From: Arenibacter sp041392165
Lineage (GTDB): Bacteria > Bacteroidota > Bacteroidia > Flavobacteriales > Flavobacteriaceae
Assembly: GCA_041392165.1 (NCBI GenBank)
Contig: JAWKMN010000005.1
Coordinates: 1 to 64,000, forward strand
Length of the DNA: 64,000 nucleotides
Reading direction: 5' to 3'
Part shown: one piece after another, positions 8,321 through 17,392 of the stretch
Position numbering within the stretch: position 1 is the stretch's first letter
Layout: every line of letters begins with the position of its first letter
The notes under the pieces: model-generated
Told to the model about the DNA's origin: nothing
Seen by the model: the letters and a program-made list of their open reading frames with translations, nothing else
Database searches by the model: none
Position numbers and translations under genes: made by a program

Positions 8321-9184
8321 TTAAAAAAAGGCCACTAGAAAAATACTGACCATGGCCAATGTTATTCCCAACCAGTTTTTGATGCTGGGACGTTCATGGA
8401 ACAGTGTTATACCCAAAAGCGTAGAAAACATAACTATGGCTACATTATTAATGGTAAAAACGGATGCGCTATTTAAGTTCTCGTGCTGCAGTGCACGCAA
8501 TAGGTAAAAAACTGAAAAATAATTAAAAATGCCCAGAGTAATTCCTCCAAGGGCCGTAGTTAAATTAGGCGCCTGCCATTTTTTTAAGGATTTGATCGCA
8601 ATAAATATTGCCCCTGTAGCAGCGGCAGAACCAAAAACAACTGAAGAAAATAAGGGAAATTCCTCCTTGGGAACCAAGGTCTCTTCCAAATACTTGATAC
8701 TGGTATCTATTATCCCGGAACCTATAAAGACCAAAGCGGGCAATACCATGCTATTTTTCCTGATCGGAATATCCCTTTCCTTTACCGAAGCAAAGTATAC
8801 GGCGGCAAGTGCCAATAAAATACCAACCGATTTTAAGGCTCCCAGCCTTTCATTATAAACCAGTAGGCCAAATACAACAGGTATGACCAATGACATTTTC
8901 GTGGCGACCGAAGCTACGGAGACCCCATTTTTTTGTGAGGTGGCCGCCATAAGGTTAAATACCAGGATGAATAATATGCCCAAAGCTAAAGTTCCTAGAA
9001 ACCAAGGTTTTGCCGGAATTTGGAACAGCTCAATTTTTTCTCCATAAAAAAGCAGTCCTATCGCCGAGGCCGTCATGTAGTTGATTATGATGGCGTAAAG
9101 AGTTTGGACCTTATAGGTGCCGAACAATTTAAAAACCACAAAGATCAGACTGGAAAATAGGATACTTAAGGCAAGGTCCAACAT
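8321..9184 (-). CDS. DMT-superfamily (EamA-like) membrane transporter
   Basis: A 287-residue integral inner-membrane protein with about ten hydrophobic helices arranged as two EamA-like halves, such as 'LDLALSILFSSLIFVVFKLF' at the N-terminus and 'NWLGITLAMVSIFLVAFF' at the C-terminus. The family exports or takes up small metabolites, and the substrate is not predictable. A single base separates its start from the stop of the upstream HAD gene, so it belongs to the ribD-HAD-DMT-YigZ minus-strand series. Confidence 0.85.
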   Translation of the reverse strand: MLDLALSILFSSLIFVVFKLFGTYKVQTLYAIIINYMTASAIGLLFYGEKIELFQIPAKPWFLGTLALGILFILVFNLMAATSQKNGVSVASVATKMSLVIPVVFGLLVYNERLGALKSVGILLALAAVYFASVKERDIPIRKNSMVLPALVFIGSGIIDTSIKYLEETLVPKEEFPLFSSVVFGSAAATGAIFIAIKSLKKWQAPNLTTALGGITLGIFNYFSVFYLLRALQHENLNSASVFTINNVAIVMFSTLLGITLFHERPSIKNWLGITLAMVSIFLVAFF

Positions 9185-9185
9185 G

Positions 9186-9788
9186 CTATAGTTTTTCCTT
9201 TAAGTTGACCACATCTTCCTTGCCAACAATTAGATTCCATGTTTTTATGCCCAATTCTTTGGCAGCATCCGTGTTTTCCTTGGTGTCATCTATAAAAAGC
9301 GTATCCTGGGGATCCAATTTATTTTGTTCCAGAACATATTGGAATATTTCGAGGGTCGGTTTTCTTAATTGAATTTCATGGGATAAATAAAACTGTTCGA
9401 ACGAATTTTTAAATCGCTCAAAATTTTTATGGCCCATAATCTTGGTTACATGGGGAATGTGCAGGGCGTTGGTATTGCTTAAAAGGAATAATCTATACCT
9501 GTTCTCCTTGGCCAGGTTTTCCAGAAATCTTAGGCGATATTCCGGAAAATCCAACAACATGGAATTCCAGATATCGGTAATGGATTGGGGGCTATGATGG
9601 GGAAAATCAGGTTGTAGTTTTTCCACAAATTCCTGAGGGCTAATTTTACCAACTTCGAAGTCCTCGTTGATGCTATGGTATTTGGGCAAAAAATCCTCGA
9701 TGCCATTATTTTGTAAAGCTCTAAAAACTACCTGTTTGTCCAGGTTGATAAAAATGTCCCCAAAATCGAATACAATGTTTTTAATCAT
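9186..9788 (-). CDS. HAD-superfamily hydrolase (YihX-like)
   Basis: A 200-residue haloacid dehalogenase-type phosphatase. Motif I is 'IVFDFGDIFINLD', with the nucleophile Asp near residue 8. Motif II is 'LFLLSNTN', and motif III/IV is 'RKPTLEIFQYVLEQNKLDPQDTLFIDDTKEN', with the Lys/Pro and the double Asp. This subgroup often removes phosphate from sugar phosphates, for example alpha-glucose-1-phosphate in YihX; the substrate here is inferred only. Its start overlaps the ribD stop by 8 bp. Confidence 0.85.
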   Translation of the reverse strand: MIKNIVFDFGDIFINLDKQVVFRALQNNGIEDFLPKYHSINEDFEVGKISPQEFVEKLQPDFPHHSPQSITDIWNSMLLDFPEYRLRFLENLAKENRYRLFLLSNTNALHIPHVTKIMGHKNFERFKNSFEQFYLSHEIQLRKPTLEIFQYVLEQNKLDPQDTLFIDDTKENTDAAKELGIKTWNLIVGKEDVVNLKEKL

Positions 9789-10830
9789 GTGTAAGAAGTG
9801 TTAGTATGTCCGACTCTATTTGTGTTTCACTTTGAAGGCAACCCTGTATCTTGGGTGCTTCCAAGCCTTCCCCAAATCGGCTTTTACCTATGAGGATTCT
9901 GGCCTCGTCCCATAATTGGCTGTCTATAAAGCTTTGAAGTGTTTTGGAACCACCTTCAATGATAACACTTATTATTTCATGCCTATAAAGGATGGCACAA
10001 ATTTGGGCAGCCAAATTAGCTTTATAATCAATAGTCTCATAGATAACTCCGTGATGTGGATTTATAGGCATTTGAGCGGTGAGGACGATGGTTTTTACAC
10101 TTCCGTCCATAACATGGTGTTGGGGGCCAATTTTCAATTTCCGGTCCAAAACGATCCTAATCGGATCCTCCCCTTTCCAATGACGAACGTTCAACTTGGG
10201 ATTATCGGTCAATACCGTATTGGTCCCTACCAGAATGGCCTGTTCCTGACTTCGCCATTTATGGACAAGTTGTTGGGAGTAAACATTGCTGATCCAGTAT
10301 GGTTGGGGATTGTTGCTTCTTCTATCTTGGTTGGGGGCTATGAAACCGTCTGCCGTTTCTGCCCATTTCAAAATTACATAGGGCCTTTTTTTGGTATGGG
10401 CGGTTAGGAATCGTTTATGGTGCTCCATACATTCTTTTTCCAGGACGCCCAGGGTGACATTGCAGCCTGCCGCTTTTAATTTTTCAATGCCATTGCCGGC
10501 TACTTTTTCATGTGGATCCAATAGGCCTATGACAACATTGGGAATTTGATGTCTAATGATCAGATCTGCACATGGAGGTGTTTTTCCATAGTGGGAACAG
10601 GGCTCCAGGGTAACGTACAAGGTAGCTTTTTTTAAGAGCGCCCTGTCCTTTACGGAATTTATCGCATTTACTTCGGCATGGGAACCCCCATAGGGACTGG
10701 TATAGCCCTCTCCTATAATTTTGTTTCCATGTACAATTACACTGCCCACCATAGGATTGGGAAAGGTTGTTCCCAGACCATTTTTGGCGAGCTGTATACA
10801 TCTTGAAATATATTTTTCGTGTATCTTCAC
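9781..10830 (-). CDS. ribD: Bifunctional riboflavin biosynthesis deaminase/reductase RibD
   Basis: Deaminates and then reduces the pyrimidine intermediate of riboflavin synthesis. The N-terminal CMP/dCMP-deaminase domain shows 'SHAEVNAI' and 'TLEPCSHYGKTPPCADLI', which are the zinc ligands His, Cys and Cys with the catalytic Glu. The C-terminal reductase domain begins near residue 150 of the preferred product ('RPYVILKWAETADGFIA') and has 'ILVGTNTVLTDNPKLNVR' and 'IEGGSKTLQSF'. I prefer the GTG start at 10830 (VKIHEKYISRC). An upstream in-frame start near 10935 would overlap prmC and add non-homologous sequence. It is divergent from prmC. Confidence 0.93.
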   Translation of the reverse strand: MKIHEKYISRCIQLAKNGLGTTFPNPMVGSVIVHGNKIIGEGYTSPYGGSHAEVNAINSVKDRALLKKATLYVTLEPCSHYGKTPPCADLIIRHQIPNVVIGLLDPHEKVAGNGIEKLKAAGCNVTLGVLEKECMEHHKRFLTAHTKKRPYVILKWAETADGFIAPNQDRRSNNPQPYWISNVYSQQLVHKWRSQEQAILVGTNTVLTDNPKLNVRHWKGEDPIRIVLDRKLKIGPQHHVMDGSVKTIVLTAQMPINPHHGVIYETIDYKANLAAQICAILYRHEIISVIIEGGSKTLQSFIDSQLWDEARILIGKSRFGEGLEAPKIQGCLQSETQIESDILTLLTHD

Positions 10831-10879
10831 TCCGTAAAAATAGAACAATATAAGTAGATTATGGATACTTTCTGGTTCC

Positions 10880-11791
10880 ATGATAAATACAGATTGCCAA
10901 AAAGCGGGAATGTTATTAAAAGAGATTAAAAACATCTATCACATAGAGCTGGCCCCCCTTTTTCCACAGGAAGAAGTGGATAGCTTTTTTTATTTGGTGA
11001 TTGATCATTATTTGGGTTTGGAACGATTTGTTTTAGCCTTACAACCTAATTTGGTAGTATCCAAAGAAAATGAGGAACCTTTGTTTTATGCCTTGAGCCA
11101 ATTAAAATTGGAGCGACCTGTTCAGTACATTTTAGGGAAGGCCCATTTTTGTGAACTCGAGTTCCGAGTAAATGAAAATGTTTTGATCCCCCGACCGGAG
11201 ACGGAAGAATTGGTTTACTGGATTTTAATGGAGGTTCAAAAAAAAGCCTTTCACGAAGGGTTGAGGATTTTGGATATTGGTACGGGAAGTGGTTGCATTG
11301 CCATTTCCCTGGCCAAAAATTTGCCCAATGCCCAAGTGTATGCCCTTGATGTTTCAAAAAAAGCATTACAGTTGGCGAAGCGGAACGCTGTGGACAATGG
11401 AGTGGACATCGTTTTTCTGGAAGCGGATATTTTGTCCGTAGAAGGTATTAGGGATGAATATGATGTAATAGTATCCAACCCTCCCTATGTTAGGGAATTG
11501 GAAAAATTGGAAATGAAGAATAATGTAGTTGGCTACGAACCTGGGCTGGCGCTATATGTTTCCGATGACGATCCCTTGATTTTCTATAAAAAAATTATAC
11601 TTTTTGCTTTAAGCCGCCTAAAGAAAAATGGGATTCTGTTTTTTGAGATAAATCAATATCTTGGCAAAGAAATGAAACAACTTCTGGAGGCCCATAATTT
11701 TTCGAAAATTGAACTTAGAAAAGATATGTTCGGAAATGATAGAATGTTGAAAGGATGCTTAATGTGTCAATTTGAAAATTTGAAAATGTGA
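10880..11791 (+). CDS. prmC: Release factor N5-glutamine methyltransferase PrmC (HemK)
   Basis: Methylates the GGQ glutamine of peptide-release factors. Seen: an N-terminal helical domain, 'ILGKAHFCELEF', 'LIPRPETEELV', the SAM motif DIGTGSGCIAI (132-142) and the catalytic NPPYV at 200-204. An alternative start is the ATG at 10910 (MLLKEIKN), which matches family N-termini better. The last eight or nine codons (MCQFENLKM) fall inside a short AT-rich tandem repeat, so the natural C-terminus has been rewritten by the repeat. The gene is divergent from ribD, with 49 bp between the chosen starts. Confidence 0.95.
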   Translation: MINTDCQKAGMLLKEIKNIYHIELAPLFPQEEVDSFFYLVIDHYLGLERFVLALQPNLVVSKENEEPLFYALSQLKLERPVQYILGKAHFCELEFRVNENVLIPRPETEELVYWILMEVQKKAFHEGLRILDIGTGSGCIAISLAKNLPNAQVYALDVSKKALQLAKRNAVDNGVDIVFLEADILSVEGIRDEYDVIVSNPPYVRELEKLEMKNNVVGYEPGLALYVSDDDPLIFYKKIILFALSRLKKNGILFFEINQYLGKEMKQLLEAHNFSKIELRKDMFGNDRMLKGCLMCQFENLKM

Positions 11792-11836
11792 CAATTTGAA
11801 AATTTGGAAATGCGATAATTTGGAAATGTAACAATG
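11765..11836 (+). repeat. AT-rich short tandem repeat (24-bp unit, TGACAATTTGAAAATTTG type)
   Basis: At least two near-identical 24-bp units (TGTCAATTTGAAAATTTG and TGACAATTTGAAAATTTG, each plus 6 bp), then decaying copies ending in TAACAATG. It covers the prmC stop codon and the gap to ligA. A degenerate relative lies at 42013-42095. Confidence 0.75.
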
Positions 11837-11862
11837 TACCTACTTTAAACCCAGACCATAGC

Positions 11863-13855
11863 ATGGAGATCAAAGAGAAAATAGAAAGCCTGAGAAAAGA
11901 ACTCAACCAACACAATTATAATTATTATGTATTGGACAACGCCACTATTTCCGATTTTGAGTTTGATATAAAACTAAAGGAGCTTCAGGATCTTGAGGCC
12001 AAACACCCAGAATTTTTTGATGCCAGCTCACCCACCTTAAGGGTGGGCGGGACAATTACCAAAAATTTTGAAACGGTGGTGCACGAACACCGCATGTATT
12101 CCTTGGACAACTCATACTCCAAAGAAGATCTGGAAGATTGGGAAAAACGCATTCAAAAAATATTGGGGGATGCCCCGGTAGAATTTACATGTGAACTAAA
12201 GTATGATGGCTTCCATTAGTTTAACCTACGAAAATGGCCAATTGGTAAGGGGAGTAACCCGTGGGGATGGATTTCAGGGGGATGATGTCACCAATAATAT
12301 TAAGACCATTAGATCGGTACCCTTGAAGTTAAATGGGGACTACCCTTCTAAATTTGATATTCGTGGAGAGATCGTACTGCCCTACGAAGGGTTTGCCAAA
12401 ATGAACCAAGATAGGATAGAGAAAGGGGAAGACCCTTATATGAACCCCAGAAACACCGCATCCGGCAGTTTAAAATTGCAAGACAGTGCCCTTGTGGCAG
12501 AAAGACCTTTGGAATGTTTGCTGTATAGTATGGTAGGGGTAAATTTAGGGTTCGAGTCCCAATTCCAAATGTTGGGGAAGGCAAGATATTTGGGGTTTAA
12601 AGTTCCTAAAGCGGCCAAATTATGTAAAACTACGGGCGAAGTGCTTCAATTTATCGATTATTGGGACCAACATAGGCACGAATTGCCCTATGAGACGGAC
12701 GGGGTGGTCATTAAGGTGAATAGTATTCAGCACCAGGAAGAACTGGGGTACACCTCCAAATCCCCACGTTGGGCCATGGCCTACAAATTCAAGGCAGAAC
12801 AGGTTTCCACCGTGTTAAATGAAATTACGTATCAAGTGGGGCGTACCGGGGCCATTACCCCCGTTGCCAATCTGGAGCCCGTACTCTTGGCGGGTACTAC
12901 GGTGAAAAGGGCATCCCTACATAATGCCGATCAAATAGAAAAGCTCGATATTAGGGAAGGCGACACCGTTTTTGTAGAAAAAGGAGGGGAAATAATTCCA
13001 AAAATTGTAAGGGTAGATTTCACCAAAAGACCGATTCATTCCCAACCTACCAGATATATAGATCATTGCCCGGAGTGTAATACCCCATTGGAACGTATCG
13101 AGGGAGATGTCAAACATTATTGCCCCAACGAGTATGGTTGTCCCCCTCAGATAACGGGCCGCATTCAACATTATATTTCGCGTAAAGCTATGGATATTGA
13201 GGGGCTTGGTGCGGAAACTGTGGAACTTCTGTTTAAGGAAGGGCTTATCGAGAATTATGCGGACCTATACTTACTTACCAAAGAGCAATTGATACCTTTG
13301 GAGCGAATGGCGGAGAAGTCGGCCGAAAATCTGGTAAAAGGGGTTGCCGAATCGGTCAAAATTCCATTTGAAAGGGTTCTTTTTGCCTTGGGGATAAGAT
13401 TTGTAGGGGAAACTGTGGCCAAGAAACTGGCAAGGGCCTATAAAAGCATAGATGCCCTTATGATAGCTTCGGAAGAGGAATTAATGTCGGTCGATGAAAT
13501 TGGCCAGCGTATAGCGGAAAGTGTGGTGTCATTCTTTAGGAACGGAATTAATTTGGAAATCATTTCCAGATTAAGAAGGTACGGGGTACAATTTGAAGTG
13601 TCTGCCGATAAATTGCAGCATCAGACCGATTTCTTAAGGGGACAGACTTTTGTAGTATCCGGGGTGTTTGAAAATTTAAGTAGGGACGAACTCAAAAAAA
13701 TGATCGAGGACAACGGGGGAAAGGTGGGTTCCAGTATTTCCTCAAAAACTTCTTATCTTGTGGCGGGAGACAAGATGGGCCCCAGTAAAAGGACCAAGGC
13801 GGAAAATTTGGGCGTTCCCATTATTTCGGAGACCGATTTTTTGAATATGCTATAA
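11863..13855 (+). pseudogene. ligA: NAD-dependent DNA ligase, reading frame broken next to the active-site lysine
   Basis: LigA seals nicks in replication and repair using NAD+. Frame 1 starts at the ATG 11863 and ends at a stop at 12219, just after the adenylation motif CELKYDG (KxDG, catalytic Lys). Frame 2 resumes at once with 'ASISLTYENGQLVRGVTRGDG', then the OB fold, the Cys4 zinc finger (CPEC...CPNEYGC), helix-hairpin-helix repeats and a C-terminal BRCT domain to 13855. Restoring two bases at about 12208 (GATGG-GCT to GATGGnnGCT) joins them into about 664 residues, normal length. LigA is essential in bacteria, so a sequence error is more likely than inactivation. Confidence 0.92.
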
Positions 13856-13948
13856 TTATGTATCCTGTGGAAAATAAAATGAACAGATCTATGAGTAAAA
13901 AAAATATGGGCAAATGAGGGTAAGGGATATTTGTGTTAAATTGTAATT

Positions 13949-15283
13949 ATGTATACTATACTACTTCTTTTATTCTGTATTGCATTTATAATTGTGGCTT
14001 CGACCCGTTATAAACTTCACCCGTTTTTGGCATTGCTCTCGGCCAGTCTGATATTTGGTATTTTTTCGGGACTTCCATTGGATAGACTCATAAAAACCAT
14101 TAATGATGGTTTTGGAGGTACCATTGGTGGTATTGGCATTATTATTATTGCCGGGTTGATTATTGGGACCTTTCTGGAAAAATCGGGCGGAGCCTACACC
14201 TTGGCCAATCTTGTCTTAAAAATTATCGGTCCCAAGCGGGTACATATGGCTATGGGATTTATAGGTTATTTTGTATCCATTCCGGTATTTGCCGATAGTG
14301 GCTTTATTATTGTTTCCCCATTGAATAGGGCACTTACCAAAAGGGCAAAGCTGTCCTTGGCTGGAACGGCAGTGGCCCTGTCATTGGGCTTAATGGCTTC
14401 CCACACCATGGTACCCCCCACTCCGGGACCCATAGCTGCCGCGGGAATTTTAGGTGCCGATTTGGGTCAGGTCATTCTCTTTGGACTTATGACCAGTATA
14501 CCCGCATTGTTGGTATGTGTTTTGTTCGCCAAAAAAATAGGTTCCAAAATTTTTATTGATCCGGCACCCAAGTTAACGGAAGAGCAGATCGATACCCAGC
14601 TCGAAAGTGCCCCATCGGTCTTTAAATCCTTTATTCCAATAGTTGTTCCTATTATTCTTATTGTATTGAGGTCTTTTGCCGAATATCCCACAATGCCTTT
14701 TGGAGATGGGACCTTTAGGTATGCCATTGGATTTGTGGGCAACCCGGTGGTGGCCCTGTTGATAGGAATGGTACTGTCCTTTACTTTGCCCAAAAAATTG
14801 GATAAGGAAATGTTGGGCACCTCGGGTTGGATAGGGGAAGCCCTTACTTCCGCTGCCATTATTATATTGATAACCGGGGCGGGAGGAGCTTTTGGAAAGG
14901 TGCTACAGACGTCGGATATCGGTTCCTTGCTGGAGCAGAACGTTTCCAGTGGCAATTTGGGAATATGGCTTCCGTTTTTAATTGCTGCAGGTATTAAGAC
15001 GGCACAGGGCTCTTCTACGGTTGCCATAATTACAACGGCTTCCATTATTGCCCCTTTAATGCCTGCAATGGGTTTTGATACGGGAACTTCAAAAGCTTTG
15101 GCAGTCATTGCCATTGGGGCCGGTGCATCACTGGTGTCACATGCCAACGATAGTTTTTTTTGGGTAGTTGCCCAGCTTAGCGATATGAAAGTAAATCAAG
15201 GATACAGGACACACAGTTTGGGCACTGCCATTTTGGGCCTTTCTGCAATGATCATATTAACCATAATCAGTTTAATTATCTAA
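13949..15283 (+). CDS. GntP-family gluconate/sugar-acid:H+ symporter
   Basis: A 444-residue inner-membrane permease with 12 or more hydrophobic helices. 'GFGGTIGGIGIIIIAGLIIG', 'FLEKSGGAYTLAN', 'SIPVFADSGFII', 'ASHTMVPPTPGPIAAAGILG' and 'GSSTVAIITTASI' are typical of GntP/GntT gluconate permeases. Members take up gluconate or related sugar acids with protons. The gene is followed after 11 bp by an FAH-family hydrolase and then a small protein, suggesting a small catabolic operon. Gluconokinase lies 20 kb away at 35.6 kb, not here, so the substrate could be another sugar acid. Confidence 0.92.
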   Translation: MYTILLLLFCIAFIIVASTRYKLHPFLALLSASLIFGIFSGLPLDRLIKTINDGFGGTIGGIGIIIIAGLIIGTFLEKSGGAYTLANLVLKIIGPKRVHMAMGFIGYFVSIPVFADSGFIIVSPLNRALTKRAKLSLAGTAVALSLGLMASHTMVPPTPGPIAAAGILGADLGQVILFGLMTSIPALLVCVLFAKKIGSKIFIDPAPKLTEEQIDTQLESAPSVFKSFIPIVVPIILIVLRSFAEYPTMPFGDGTFRYAIGFVGNPVVALLIGMVLSFTLPKKLDKEMLGTSGWIGEALTSAAIIILITGAGGAFGKVLQTSDIGSLLEQNVSSGNLGIWLPFLIAAGIKTAQGSSTVAIITTASIIAPLMPAMGFDTGTSKALAVIAIGAGASLVSHANDSFFWVVAQLSDMKVNQGYRTHSLGTAILGLSAMIILTIISLII

Positions 15284-15294
15284 TTTTTTAAGGA

Positions 15295-16128
15295 ATGAAA
15301 TTATACAAGACCAGCCAAGGAGTTTTGATAGAAAATGACCAAAAATTTTATTTTACCGATAAGGAATGGGATTCTTTTATTGCCGATGATGCCGTTTACG
15401 AGAGTACGTTAAGTTTAATTTCCGGGCTTGATCCTATTGAAAATAGTGCAGCCGTCCTAAATGGCGATTTAATGCCACCGGTGGGGCGCCAAGAAATTTG
15501 GGCATCAGGGGTAACCTATTACAGGAGTAGGGAGGCGCGTATTGAAGAATCCAAGGATGCCGGTGGGGGGGATTTTTATGACCGTGTCTATAATGCGGAA
15601 AGGCCTGAATTGTTTTTTAAGAGTACGGCCAGTAGGGCAGTGGGGCATAAACAGGCTGTTAGGATCAGAAAGGATTCCAAATGGAATGTGCCGGAACCGG
15701 AATTGACTCTGGTAATAACCCCAAATGCCAAAATAATTGGTTACACCATTGGTAATGACATGAGCTCTAGGGATATTGAAGGGGAAAATCCATTATACCT
15801 TCCGCAGGCCAAGAGTTATGACGGGGCAGCTGCTATAGGCCCCTGTATTTGGCTGAGCAAGGAACCTATTTCCATGGACACCAAGATCAAAATTGAAATT
15901 ATCCGGCAAGGAGCTACCGTATTTTTGGACAAGACGGAGGTAGGCCAAATGAAACGAAAACTTACCGATCTTGTCCATTTTTTATATCGTGAAATGTCCT
16001 TTCCCTATGGAAGTTTATTAATGACGGGAACAGGAGTGGTGCCACCGGATTCTTTCACCTTGAATCATGGGGATGTTGTTAATATTACTGTAGATTCCAT
16101 AGGGACCCTATCCAATACCGTAGCCTAA
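15295..16128 (+). CDS. Fumarylacetoacetate hydrolase (FAH) family protein
   Basis: A 277-residue enzyme of the FAH fold, whose members hydrolyse or hydrate acylpyruvate-like keto acids using a divalent metal. Metal-binding acidic residues are visible in 'RPELFFKS', 'VPEPELTLVI' and 'GYTIGNDMSSRDIEGENPLY', and the lid and active-site motif in 'KSYDGAAAIGP'. Members beside sugar-acid permeases often act on 2-keto-3-deoxy acids, so here it may break down an imported sugar acid; that is inference. It lies 11 bp after the permease and abuts the next gene (TAAATG). Confidence 0.88.
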   Translation: MKLYKTSQGVLIENDQKFYFTDKEWDSFIADDAVYESTLSLISGLDPIENSAAVLNGDLMPPVGRQEIWASGVTYYRSREARIEESKDAGGGDFYDRVYNAERPELFFKSTASRAVGHKQAVRIRKDSKWNVPEPELTLVITPNAKIIGYTIGNDMSSRDIEGENPLYLPQAKSYDGAAAIGPCIWLSKEPISMDTKIKIEIIRQGATVFLDKTEVGQMKRKLTDLVHFLYREMSFPYGSLLMTGTGVVPPDSFTLNHGDVVNITVDSIGTLSNTVA

Positions 16129-16434
16129 ATGTCCGTTCCAAAAAGTATTGAAGAATTTAATGCCGCCCTAAAACAAGTATCGGTACCAATTTCCTGGCCT
16201 GAAACTTTACGGGCCATGTGGTTTGATGCCTTGGGAGACTGGGAGTCTTCACACAATATAGCACAGGACTTACATACCGCCAATGGCAGTTGGATACATG
16301 CCTATCTTCACCGAAAGGAAGGGGATAGGTTTAATGCAGGATATTGGTATGGAATGGCGGGAAAAAAGTTTCCTGTCATTACCCTTGAAGAGGAACATCG
16401 GCAATTGGTGGAGTATTTTTTGGGCAACCAGTAA
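16129..16434 (+). CDS. Small conserved protein of unknown function
   Basis: 101 residues, no signal peptide or membrane segment. The run of conserved aromatic and histidine residues ('WESSHNIAQDL', 'WIHAYLHRKEGDRFNAGYWY') fits a widespread uncharacterised family that I recognise by pattern but cannot name. Its ATG directly follows the FAH stop, so it is the third gene of the permease/FAH operon and may help the same pathway. Function not assigned. Confidence 0.8.
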   Translation: MSVPKSIEEFNAALKQVSVPISWPETLRAMWFDALGDWESSHNIAQDLHTANGSWIHAYLHRKEGDRFNAGYWYGMAGKKFPVITLEEEHRQLVEYFLGNQ

Positions 16435-16530
16435 GATAGACGCTGCAACCTCTATCCGTTCGGGCCTGCGTCGAGATGTTATCAGTAGTTGTTTTTTGAT
16501 GCCTTTTGGGCATTAAGAGCGTGTTTAAAG

Positions 16531-17307
16531 TCAATAATCGGAATATTCGGTGGGGTAAAAGAAGCGTGTGATATTTTTGGAAACGTTGTTTTGATAATTG
16601 GGATCCGATTTTAATTTGACCCACACCGGGGAATCGGAAAAGGCTTTCCAATGGGCATCCCTGCTTGCCTGATTTTCAAATGTGGTCATATACATAAGGT
16701 TCGGCATAGTAGCACCGGACAATACCTCGCCATAGAATACGGCATTAAAGCCCAGGTGGTTGAATAGGGTTACCTCCCCACCTTTGTTGAACATATCTAC
16801 TTTGTTAATGTATTTGGCCTCTGTTGCCGATTCATAACTTCTTAATTCATAGACACGGTCTTTACGTGGACCGCTTAATGGGGAAGGTTTCATCTTGGGC
16901 ATATCCACAAAAGCTTTTAAAATAATGGATTCGACCCGCTTATAAGGAGGGTTTTTATAAGGGGCGTCCAAAAAATCTTTGGCAGCTGCCAAATACACCT
17001 TGTCCTTTTGAAGTAGGGTCTCTATTGTTTCCAAATCACCAAGACTTTTCATTGGGACCAATACTTTTATGCTTCTGGAATGTAGGGAGTCGATTGTTCT
17101 GGGTTTAAAAACGCCTACGTTATTGATATTGAGTTTTTTGAGTGCGGGCAACAAGGCCTTACTAAGGTATTGGTCCGTGGAATTTTCTTGTTCCTGGGTA
17201 TCCAAAAGGTATGTCTTTAGTTGGTAATATTCCCGCTGGCCTGTCTGGGCAAAGGTGTTTAATGTGAAAAATAGTAACAGTACTGAAAGATATGCAATGT
17301 TGTACAT
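16531..17307 (-). CDS. Secreted NIPSNAP-domain protein
   Basis: 258 residues with an N-terminal signal peptide of about 20 residues ending in 'LNTFAQTGQ'. Two ferredoxin-like alpha-beta barrel NIPSNAP units are visible: 'REYYQLKTYLL' near the start and 'RVYELRSYESATEAKYINKV' near residue 150. The second unit contains 'GFNAVFYGEVLSGATMPNLM' and 'RDAHWKAFSDSPVWVKLKSD', a typical NIPSNAP ending. The biochemical role is unknown. It is convergent with the FAH operon across about 95 bp with no clear terminator. Confidence 0.88.
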   Translation of the reverse strand: MYNIAYLSVLLLFFTLNTFAQTGQREYYQLKTYLLDTQEQENSTDQYLSKALLPALKKLNINNVGVFKPRTIDSLHSRSIKVLVPMKSLGDLETIETLLQKDKVYLAAAKDFLDAPYKNPPYKRVESIILKAFVDMPKMKPSPLSGPRKDRVYELRSYESATEAKYINKVDMFNKGGEVTLFNHLGFNAVFYGEVLSGATMPNLMYMTTFENQASRDAHWKAFSDSPVWVKLKSDPNYQNNVSKNITRFFYPTEYSDY

Positions 17308-17392
17308 GGAGTTAGGTTTAGTTAAATATTGGATGTTTTTATAGGTCCGTTAAGGTAAGGCTTTTGAATATAATGTAATAGTTTGGCAATAT

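Noticed and set aside
14467..15147. 226-codon minus frame in the GntP gene
   Set aside because: Shadow of the permease, rich in Pro and Ile, without a start context.
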